DNA of 12,460 nucleotides, taken from contig JALNXV010000070.1 of the NCBI GenBank assembly GCA_023230175.1, positions 1 through 12,460 on the forward strand. Direction: 5' to 3'. The first letter of the stretch is position 1; every line of letters begins with the position of its first letter. Made by a program: the position numbers and the translations under genes. Shown in pieces: positions 1-6,500 of this stretch. The notes under the pieces are model-generated. The model made no database searches, was not told the DNA's origin, and saw only the letters and a list, made by a program, of their open reading frames with translations. This stretch comes from Candidatus Cloacimonadota bacterium (lineage in GTDB: Bacteria; Cloacimonadota; Cloacimonadia; Cloacimonadales; WRIO01).

Positions 1-1
1 A

Positions 2-1363
2 TCGGAAGCAGATAATTATCTATCTGGTGAGTTTTACGAGTTGAAGCAAGTGTGGAATGAATACTGCTTTGCAGATGTTCATCACATTAATATGTCATGG
101 GATGCTTTTTGTCCTTTTCTTGTAAAAACTGCAAAACAAGTGCGTGTAGCAATTGTGAATCTTTCCAAGGAATCCAAGGGTGAAAAAGGTCTGAATTATC
201 TTCTTCATCCGGAAGGCGATAGAGTGATAGCGGTAGGAGGCCTCAGCTTGTCGAGAGGGCTAACTCTGGAAGGACTTGTAGTATCATACTTCTATCGAAA
301 TGCCCAAGCTTATGATACTCTTCTTCAAATGTGCCGGTGGTTTGGTTACAGGGATAGCTATTTGTGTGTTTTCAAGGTTTGGATGGGAACAGATGCGATT
401 GATTGGTATTCTTCAATAACAAATGCTACAAACCATCTTAAGGATCAGATTTCTTTGATGTCAAATTGCAATCCACCTGCTAGGCCAAGTGATGTTGGCC
501 TTGCAGTGAGACACAATCCCGCATATCCAATAATAATCACCGCATTGGGGAAAATGCGTGGTGCTCAAAAGAGTGTTGAATTCACAATCAGCAATATTCA
601 AGGCTATTTCTTTGATACAGGAAGATTGTTCAGAGATGAAGAGAAGAACAAAGCCAATGAACGACTAATTAATCGGTTTGTAGTTTCTTTGCCTGAGCCT
701 GTTACTGATCTTGATAAATACTGTGAAGCGCTTGCACATGGTTTTTGGGTAGGTATTAAAAATAACGTAATAACAAAGTTCCTCTCAGAATTCAAATGTG
801 CATTTGTCAACAATGGATACAAACTTCAGGATCTGAATGAGTACTTTATCAAGAATTTTTCCGATACAAATTGGGATGTTGCAATTTGTCCCCCAGGAGA
901 AAAAGAAGGAGCTCTTCCTTTCTCAATTCCCAGAACTGGCATTTCTTCGTTAACCAGAAAAAGGGCAGCTGATATTTTTAGAGCTGATGAAGAAATAATC
1001 CGTATTTCCGGACATAGGGCTCATCTTGCAGGTGGTGCAGATACCCAATTAGGGCTTACCAAAATTCAGCGGAACGCTATAAAACAGCGATATGCTGATA
1101 CTGCGCAAACAAGAGAGACTTGGCTTAGAATTGACCGAAACCCCTTGCTAATATTATATCCGTTATCATTGTATTTGGAATCAACCGGAGAATTGATAGA
1201 TGGCATGAACGTAATATGGGGATTGGGCATTGGCATCCCATCTCCTGACGGTATCTCCAAAATCAGAGATAATCCTGTTGAAGTTTTTCTTAATCCTACT
1301 GCAATAAGGAAAGGCTTTAAAATTGAAGATAGAAAGTCTGAAACGGAGGATGAAAAAGAATGA
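2..1363 (+). CDS. Z1 domain-containing protein, C-terminal part (5' end outside window)
   Basis: The reading frame is open from base 2 to the TGA at 1361-1363, so 453 residues of the C-terminal part are visible and the true start lies to the left. The TTG at 41 is only an internal codon. Bases 236-277 encode a GG-LSLSRGLTLEGL block and 326-352 encode QMCRWFGYR. These are the hallmark motifs of the Z1 domain and resemble motifs V and VI of superfamily 2 helicases (nucleotide contact and arginine finger). Z1 proteins are usually about 900 residues, so roughly the second half is here. The family is known from restriction-like defence clusters with MutL/MORC-type ATPases, where a DNA-dependent NTPase or translocase role is assumed. 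The gene overlaps the next by ATGA, implying translational coupling. Family assignment is firm; the biochemical role is inferred. Confidence 0.9.
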   Translation, partial: SEADNYLSGEFYELKQVWNEYCFADVHHINMSWDAFCPFLVKTAKQVRVAIVNLSKESKGEKGLNYLLHPEGDRVIAVGGLSLSRGLTLEGLVVSYFYRNAQAYDTLLQMCRWFGYRDSYLCVFKVWMGTDAIDWYSSITNATNHLKDQISLMSNCNPPARPSDVGLAVRHNPAYPIIITALGKMRGAQKSVEFTISNIQGYFFDTGRLFRDEEKNKANERLINRFVVSLPEPVTDLDKYCEALAHGFWVGIKNNVITKFLSEFKCAFVNNGYKLQDLNEYFIKNFSDTNWDVAICPPGEKEGALPFSIPRTGISSLTRKRAADIFRADEEIIRISGHRAHLAGGADTQLGLTKIQRNAIKQRYADTAQTRETWLRIDRNPLLILYPLSLYLESTGELIDGMNVIWGLGIGIPSPDGISKIRDNPVEVFLNPTAIRKGFKIEDRKSETEDEKE

Positions 1364-2337
1364 ATTCCAATGGAATAGGGATTACAGAAAAGTTCAAGAC
1401 TTGGTGGAAGAAAAATTGCGAAATGACTTTGAAAGGATCTCGCCGGTATGGAATTATCGAATATCAAAGTCGACACAACTGGTATGTTGGCTGGGATTCT
1501 CAGTTTCGAAAGGAATTCTATCTTGAATCTTCATTCAGTGTGGATATTTCAAGTAATGCTTATTCTTCAGAATCCATTAATTGTTATGAGACGGTAAAAG
1601 ACACTGGAACTTTTGTCATTCATTTTGTATTGCTGAATGATGCCAATACAGATGTGTTTGCTGCATTAGGACAGGATTTGATCAATGTGGCAGAGCCATT
1701 GGATGATGAACAAGCAGTCCCTGAAGTCTTGAAACGTTTCTGCTCTTGGAAACAGATGTTGCAGAAAGGGCATATGGATATTGCGCAATATCAAGGTCTT
1801 TTTGGTGAACTTGTTGTTCTTCGTGAATTGTTGCATGACGATGGAATGAAAATTTGTGATGTGATTAATGGATGGACAGGACCAGAAGGTGATAAACAGG
1901 ATTTTGTGTTGCCAGACAAGTGGTTTGAATGTAAAACAGTGGCATACAAAAGATCTGAGATTACAATTACTTCTTTGGCACAGCTTAACCGCATAGATAT
2001 TCCAGGTTATTTATATGTAGTTAAGATAAACACTTCTGAGAAAGAGATCCCAGATTACTTTTCTGTAAAAAAGCTGTTTGAATCAATTAAAGAGAATGAA
2101 CTAAAATACGAACCTGAGTTGCAATATATTCTTGATCAGAAAATTTCTGAGTTTAAGTACTCTATATATTTGGTTGAACATGCCTTCTGGTTTAAAGTTG
2201 AGAAAATCTCTCTTTATGAAGTCACTGAGGATTTTCCAAAATTGCCTGTGCCAGAGAAAATTCCATCTTCAATTCAGTCTGTTACATACACTCTTTCATT
2301 GCCTGGATTGGAGTGTTGGAGAATGGAGGAGAAATAA
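1360..2337 (+). CDS. PD-(D/E)XK motif nuclease-fold protein (DUF4420/PF14390-like)
   Basis: The gene encodes 325 residues. The ATG at 1360 overlaps the upstream TGA (ATGA), and GGAGG at 1345-1349 lies 10 bases upstream, which supports this start. A helix with FGE (Glu150) is followed by DKQDF (Asp181) and then WFECKT (Glu190-x-Lys192). This is the E...D...ExK pattern of a restriction-endonuclease fold with all key catalytic residues present. The N-terminal 140 residues carry no motif I recognise. Lying between a Z1 protein and an AIPR protein, it is probably the nuclease of a DNA-targeting defence system. The PD-(D/E)XK call rests on the visible motif and the context; the target DNA or modification cannot be read from the sequence. 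The AT-rich composition matches its two neighbours. Confidence 0.88.
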   Translation: MNSNGIGITEKFKTWWKKNCEMTLKGSRRYGIIEYQSRHNWYVGWDSQFRKEFYLESSFSVDISSNAYSSESINCYETVKDTGTFVIHFVLLNDANTDVFAALGQDLINVAEPLDDEQAVPEVLKRFCSWKQMLQKGHMDIAQYQGLFGELVVLRELLHDDGMKICDVINGWTGPEGDKQDFVLPDKWFECKTVAYKRSEITITSLAQLNRIDIPGYLYVVKINTSEKEIPDYFSVKKLFESIKENELKYEPELQYILDQKISEFKYSIYLVEHAFWFKVEKISLYEVTEDFPKLPVPEKIPSSIQSVTYTLSLPGLECWRMEEK

Positions 2338-4494
2338 ATGGATAAAGAAAAGGTTTTAGAGTATCGTAGAGATCTTGTAGAGTGTGTAAAAGTCAGAGTT
2401 GCTGATTCTGGTGAAGGTCCCACTCTTCAGTTTATCAAGACAATCATTGATGATCTAAGTGGTGCTAAATCGATTTGCGATCCAGTTTTATTCTATTGGT
2501 CGGGAATGTCGACAAGGCGTGGTCAGATTTTGCTGTATGGTTATGACTTTGATGAATCAGATCAGAGCTTGTCCATTTTTACTGGAGAATTTAATGACAG
2601 CGATGATCCGCAGCAGTTAAATGCTTCAACAATTAATAATCTATCATTGCAGGCTTTGCGTTTTGTTCAAGAAACTCTATCCCCAAGGACATCAGAAAAC
2701 TTCAGAATGTCTTTAGAGAATGAAGCTTTAGATTTCTATGACTTTCTCCTTGAGAAAAAGGATAGTCAGTTAGGAATTAATAAAGTCAAAGTAATAGTTG
2801 CTTCAGATGGATACCTTTCAAATCGTGTAACAAGGCTTCCTTTGCCAGATGTTTTGGAGAATATAGATACTGAAATACAAGTTTGGGATATTACATGGCT
2901 TTGTGATAATATCTATGCAGTCAATGACCCAGAAAGTGCTGATGTGGATTTTTCAGAGTACAGTGATATTGTACCCAATGGGGTTCCATGTCTGATTGTT
3001 CCCCAAGCAGATGAAAACTATGAATGTTATTTAGCATCAATTCCCGGGAAACTTCTTTCTAGTTTATATCGAAAATATGGAAGTCAGTTACTTGAAGGCA
3101 ATGTTCGTTCTTTCTTGACATCCAAAACGGCAGTGAATAAACAAATTCAGGGTACAATTCATAATAATCCCAACAAATTCTTTATTTTCAATAATGGAAT
3201 TGCCACAACTGCTGACAGTATAGAGATTGATGTTGATCAAACAGGCTATTCAGGAATCATTAGAAATATTCACGGAATGCAAATCATCAACGGTGGTCAA
3301 ACAACTGCATCCCTTGCTTTTGCGGAACAAAAAACAAAGGCTGATCTCACTGGTATTTCAGTTCAGATGAAACTGACGGTGCTTCACGTCCAAGCTTCTG
3401 AGCGTGTAAGTGACATTCAGACAATATCAAAATCATCAAATAGCCAGAATAAAGTTTCTGATGCTGATTTTTTTGCAAATCATGAATTTCACAATAGAAT
3501 GGAGAAATTCAGCAACGCACTGAGAGTGCCTCCTGCTATAGGCGTTCCTTATTCAACCTTCTGGTATTATGAGCGCATGAAAGGACAATATCAGCAAGCT
3601 ACATTGTTCAATACCGCTTCTGAAAAGAAGCAGTATTATGATCGTCGCCCTAAGTCACAGAGAATAACAAAGGAAGAGCTAGCAAAATACCATTGCATTC
3701 TTCGTGGCAATTCAGTCGCTGTCAACAAAGGACCCACCGAATGCTTTAAGGTACTATCAAAGACAATTCAGAATGATTGGGATAACGAAATTTCAAAAGC
3801 AAAATATAACGAACTCTATTATAAGCAAATAGCTGTTGTTGCTTTACTTCTAAGAACCATGGAAGGGGAGATGACAAAAAAGAAACAGGGTTATTGGGTT
3901 GGGAGCTATAGAGCAAATATGATCTATTTCTCGCTAATGCAGTTTTTTAGACTTGTAAAAGATCAATACCCAGAAGAAGCACTAAATACTGATTACATCT
4001 GGAATAAGAATTGTATCTCCCAAGATTTGTTGCAATTGCTTATCACAATGGCAAAGAAAGTCTATGATGTATTCAATGATCCTAGACGGCAAATCACAAA
4101 TGTTACACAATGGTGTAAGAATCCAAGTTGTGATGCTACGGTTACTGAAGCCTTCAGTGAATTTAAGATTCCTCAGAACGTGATAGCTCAGTACCTAATT
4201 GACAAATCAATCAGTTCTGGGAATGAACGTGATGTAAAAATTGTGCAAGGAACGATGAACGAAGTAGAACTTCTAACAAAGGTTTGCAGCGAGCCCTATA
4301 AGTCTAGATGGTACAAACTACAGATTTTCATTAATAAAAACCAATCATTGTTCAGGCTTTCCCCAAAACAAATGACTGCTATGAAGGTTATGGTGAAGCT
4401 TTCGTTTGGAAAGTTTACTTCACCAAATGTTGAGCAATGCAAAGATGCTTTAAAAATCTGGCAGGATGCTCTGGCATTAGGGTGGAAAGAATGA
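2338..4494 (+). CDS. AIPR family (abortive infection phage resistance) protein
   Basis: The gene encodes 718 residues. The ATG follows the preceding TAA directly, with GGAGG at 2325-2329 eight bases upstream. The middle carries the conserved AIPR blocks: LEGNVRSFL (from about residue 252) followed by a VNKQI segment, FIFNNGIATTADSI (from residue 282), and IINGGQTTASL (from residue 316). These correspond to the family's usual R-x-FL, NNGI and NG-QT motifs. The C-terminal 300 residues are rich in aromatic and lysine residues, with no domain I can name. AIPR proteins (PF10592) take their name from a phage-resistance phenotype and recur in restriction-like clusters beside Z1 and PD-(D/E)XK proteins. 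The molecular activity is not established from sequence. It is the last gene of the defence operon; the next gene converges 44 bases away with no clear terminator between. Confidence 0.9.
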   Translation: MDKEKVLEYRRDLVECVKVRVADSGEGPTLQFIKTIIDDLSGAKSICDPVLFYWSGMSTRRGQILLYGYDFDESDQSLSIFTGEFNDSDDPQQLNASTINNLSLQALRFVQETLSPRTSENFRMSLENEALDFYDFLLEKKDSQLGINKVKVIVASDGYLSNRVTRLPLPDVLENIDTEIQVWDITWLCDNIYAVNDPESADVDFSEYSDIVPNGVPCLIVPQADENYECYLASIPGKLLSSLYRKYGSQLLEGNVRSFLTSKTAVNKQIQGTIHNNPNKFFIFNNGIATTADSIEIDVDQTGYSGIIRNIHGMQIINGGQTTASLAFAEQKTKADLTGISVQMKLTVLHVQASERVSDIQTISKSSNSQNKVSDADFFANHEFHNRMEKFSNALRVPPAIGVPYSTFWYYERMKGQYQQATLFNTASEKKQYYDRRPKSQRITKEELAKYHCILRGNSVAVNKGPTECFKVLSKTIQNDWDNEISKAKYNELYYKQIAVVALLLRTMEGEMTKKKQGYWVGSYRANMIYFSLMQFFRLVKDQYPEEALNTDYIWNKNCISQDLLQLLITMAKKVYDVFNDPRRQITNVTQWCKNPSCDATVTEAFSEFKIPQNVIAQYLIDKSISSGNERDVKIVQGTMNEVELLTKVCSEPYKSRWYKLQIFINKNQSLFRLSPKQMTAMKVMVKLSFGKFTSPNVEQCKDALKIWQDALALGWKE

Positions 4495-4538
4495 GTTGCA
4501 TTAACCACAATTGAAAAGCAGTGACTATTGAATCTGCG

Positions 4539-4925
4539 TTATTTCAGTCTTTCCCTGACTATCTCAGCATCAGCACCGCTCCAATCAAGTGTTTCCAGCT
4601 CTGTTCTGTCTAGCCACTTTGATGCAATATGCTCCTTGATTGTAAGATTCCCAGAAACTATGCGGCATAAGAAAGCATAGAGAGTGATTGAGAAAGTCTC
4701 ATACTCATGTTCGATTGCAGCAATAGGGCGGATGACTTCTATGGTTGTATCAAGCTCTTCCTTGATTTCTCTAACAAGAGCCTGCTCAGGTGTTTCGCCT
4801 TGTTCAATCTTCCCACCAGGGAACTCCCATTTAAGAGCCATCTCGCCATGGTCTCCACGTTGTGCAGCGAAGATCTTGCCATCTTTCTCAATCACTGCTG
4901 CACTTACTCTTAGATGCTTCTTCAT
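4539..4925 (-). CDS. NUDIX hydrolase, MutT-like (d)NTP pyrophosphohydrolase
   Basis: The gene encodes 128 residues from the ATG at 4925 (protein starting MKKHLRVSAAVI). An in-frame ATG at 4997 would add 24 cysteine-rich residues that do not look like family sequence, so the shorter form is preferred. The NUDIX box is clear: GGKIEQGE (residues 37-44), seven residues, then REIKEEL (52-58), with all metal-binding glutamates present. The usual Gly after EE-x is Asp, a substitution I have seen in MutT relatives. KWEFPGG before the box is typical of the MutT/NudG branch that hydrolyses oxidised or non-canonical nucleoside triphosphates. The gene is convergent with the defence operon and divergent from the kinase. 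No convincing Shine-Dalgarno precedes the ATG. Exact substrate is unknown. Confidence 0.9.
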   Translation of the reverse strand: MKKHLRVSAAVIEKDGKIFAAQRGDHGEMALKWEFPGGKIEQGETPEQALVREIKEELDTTIEVIRPIAAIEHEYETFSITLYAFLCRIVSGNLTIKEHIASKWLDRTELETLDWSGADAEIVRERLK

Positions 4926-4938
4926 GAAGCAGATCATA

Positions 4939-4954
4939 TCACACTGTAGTGTGA
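4939..4954. promoter_or_regulatory. Perfect 16-bp palindrome, candidate operator upstream of the NUDIX gene
   Basis: TCACACT-GT-AGTGTGA is a perfect inverted repeat with 7-base arms and a 2-base centre, 14 bases upstream of the NUDIX start. On the - strand it is followed directly by TATGAT (4933-4938), a good -10 hexamer, so the palindrome would occupy the -35/-10 spacer, a common repressor position. A convincing -35 is not visible (TTCATT, 17 bases upstream, is poor). The dyad is seen directly; its role as operator is inferred. Confidence 0.5.
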
Positions 4955-5104
4955 GAATGAAACAGCATTGGCAGATATGCTGAGGCAGCGTTTGCATCTC
5001 TGCATCTTTGAGCCTTCATAAGTTTCAGAGAAGAGGTGTTTGGCCAACATCATCGACTTGCTGATCAGAGGCCTTGAATGCTATCATTGCTCTGGAGAGA
5101 AGAG

Positions 5105-6271
5105 ATGGATTGCTTGGATAGATTCGCCGGACGTGAGGCAGAAATGCATACAGCCTATGCTCCTTACAGAGTGTGCCCGCTTGGAGCGCATATTGATCAT
5201 CAGAAAGGGATTGTCACTGGATTTGCAATAGACAAAGGCGTGACTCTGCGCTTTGGAGTCAATGATGATCCATCTGTTTCGCTTGAGAGCGTCGGCTTTC
5301 CTGGCAAAGTTGAGTTCAGCCTTTTAAACATCCCTGCTAAATCCGGAGACTGGGGTGACTTTGCAATGGCATCAGCCTATGCACTGAGATTACAGGGCTA
5401 TGAACTTCATCGTGGAATCACAGGCGTAATCCAAGGAACGCTTCCTGTTGGTGGACTATCATCATCTGCTGCAGTGATTCTCTGCTATCTGAAAGCTCTG
5501 ATGCTTGCCAACGGCATCGAACTTGATGATGAAAAGCTTGTTTCCTTGTCGCTTGTTCCTGAGCATGAATACATCGGACTGGACAACGGAATGCTTGATC
5601 AGGCCTGCGAAGTGCTTTGCAGAAAGAATTCATTGCTTGTCCTTGATACCCAGAGCGGGCTGCACAGCCTTATTCCAGTCAATCCAGCCATGCCTGATTT
5701 CTCAATCATGGTCGTTTACTCAGGAGTATCACGCAAGCTTGGAAGCGGATACAACATGCGAGTCGATGAAGCCAAGAGCGCTTCGTATTGCCTCAAGGCA
5801 TTCTCATCTTCGAAATATGGCTCATTCAAGGATTCCGTGCTTCGTGATGTGCCTTATGATGTGTTTCTTCAGTACAAAGACAAGCTGCCTGATAACTTCA
5901 GAAAGCGAGCAGAGCATTACTACAGCGAGATGGACAGAGTTCAATCTGGAATAGAAGCCTGGAAAGAGGGTGATATCCATAGATTCGGCTCATTGATGTT
6001 CCAGTCAGGACGTTCATCCATTGAGAACTGGGAAACAGGGTCGCCTGAGCTGATTGAAATAAGCCGGATCCTTGAGAATACAGATGGAGTCTACGGCGGA
6101 CGCTTCAGCGGAGCAGGCTTCAAGGGAAGCTGCATAGCTCTTGTAGATCCAGCACAAAAGGACTCCATACGTAAAGCAGTGGCAGAAGCATACCTTGGCA
6201 AGTTCCCTGAATGCAGTGAGACATTCGGAATCTTCTTCTGCAAGACTTCAGACGGAGCCTGGTGCAGATGA
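5105..6271 (+). CDS. GHMP kinase, galacturonokinase-like sugar-1-kinase
   Basis: The gene encodes 388 residues from the ATG at 5105, with GGAG at 5094-5097 seven bases upstream. An ATG at 5078 is possible (AGAGG at 5067-5071) and would add nine residues. GHMP kinase motifs are complete: APYRVCPLGAHIDHQKG (residues 19-35), GGLSSSAA (116-123, ATP loop), NGMLDQA with candidate catalytic Asp165, and GGRFSGAGFKGS (331-342). Galactokinases normally have GEHTDY in motif 1. The PLGAHIDHQ form, RAEHYYSE, the SSIEN block and GYNMRV all resemble plant galacturonokinase as I remember it. The likely reaction is ATP-dependent phosphorylation of the anomeric carbon of galacturonate or a related sugar, in the cytoplasm. 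The gene is divergent from the NUDIX gene; a weak promoter (TTGCTG 5058-5063, TATCAT 5082-5087, spacing 18) would leave a very short leader. The kinase family is certain; the substrate is inferred. Confidence 0.85.
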   Translation: MDCLDRFAGREAEMHTAYAPYRVCPLGAHIDHQKGIVTGFAIDKGVTLRFGVNDDPSVSLESVGFPGKVEFSLLNIPAKSGDWGDFAMASAYALRLQGYELHRGITGVIQGTLPVGGLSSSAAVILCYLKALMLANGIELDDEKLVSLSLVPEHEYIGLDNGMLDQACEVLCRKNSLLVLDTQSGLHSLIPVNPAMPDFSIMVVYSGVSRKLGSGYNMRVDEAKSASYCLKAFSSSKYGSFKDSVLRDVPYDVFLQYKDKLPDNFRKRAEHYYSEMDRVQSGIEAWKEGDIHRFGSLMFQSGRSSIENWETGSPELIEISRILENTDGVYGGRFSGAGFKGSCIALVDPAQKDSIRKAVAEAYLGKFPECSETFGIFFCKTSDGAWCR

Positions 6272-6389
6272 AAAAGGCTGCCATAATTTGATGTCATCAC
6301 AAGAGATTGCCAAAGAAACATCTCAGCTCCATGAAACTGGTTCTTTTTGATGAAAAAGTAAAAACCATTGATACAAACTGCTGAATATC

Positions 6390-6403
6390 TGCACAAATGT
6401 GCA
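6390..6403. promoter_or_regulatory. 14-bp perfect dyad in the leader of the transport operon
   Basis: TGCACA-AA-TGTGCA is a perfect inverted repeat with 6-base arms and a 2-base centre. It lies 36 bases upstream of the predicted -35 of the transport operon. The symmetry is seen directly; regulator binding is inferred from its position, and no specific regulator family is recognised. Confidence 0.4.
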
Positions 6404-6414
6404 AATTGATGCTT

Positions 6415-6449
6415 GAAATGGCATTTTTTGAAAAATGCATTGCCATTTC
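6415..6449. repeat. Nested inverted repeat overlapping the operon promoter
   Basis: GAAATGGCA (6415-6423) is the exact reverse complement of TGCCATTTC (6441-6449). Inside it, GCATTTTT (6421-6428) is the exact reverse complement of AAAAATGC (6431-6438). The two pairings share GCA, so they compete for the left arm. The right outer arm covers the predicted -35 hexamer, so a protein bound here would be expected to affect transcription. The element is too far upstream of the predicted transcription start to act in the mRNA if that promoter is used. Confidence 0.55.
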
Positions 6450-6468
6450 CTATGTTTCAATTTATCAT
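6440..6468 (+). promoter_or_regulatory. Sigma-70-type promoter for the ARH-BMP-ABC operon
   Basis: TTGCCA (6440-6445) and TATCAT (6463-6468) are separated by 17 bases and match the consensus at 10 of 12 positions. Transcription would begin near 6475, leaving a leader of about 26 bases that contains the strong ribosome binding site AGGGGGAG (6487-6494), six bases before the ATG at 6501. A weaker overlapping alternative is TTGAAA (6428-6433) with TATGTT (6451-6456), also spaced 17. The prediction is by consensus only. Confidence 0.6.
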
Positions 6469-6500
6469 GTCTATTTGTTATATCTTAGGGGGAGAAAAAC

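Noticed and set aside
1066..1476. 136-codon open frame on the - strand over the Z1/nuclease junction
   Set aside because: Both + strand genes have clear family motifs and coupled starts; the opposite frame has no ribosome binding site or recognisable motif.
4495..4538. Bidirectional terminator between the convergent AIPR and NUDIX genes
   Set aside because: Only a four-base GCAG/CTGC pairing with a long loop is visible and there is no T-run.
4926..4997. Longer NUDIX start at 4997
   Set aside because: The 24 extra residues are rich in Cys and hydrophobics and unlike the family N-terminus; the palindrome and -10-like hexamer would then be coding. Kept only as an alternative.
6343..6358. CTTTTT-GATG-AAAAAG hairpin after the kinase as a terminator
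   Set aside because: The stem is only six bases and nearly all A/T, with no U-run after it; it is too weak to call a terminator.
6091..6396. 101-codon open frame on the - strand over the end of the kinase and the following spacer
   Set aside because: It overlaps the conserved kinase C-terminus, and its protein resembles no family I know; it is a shadow frame.
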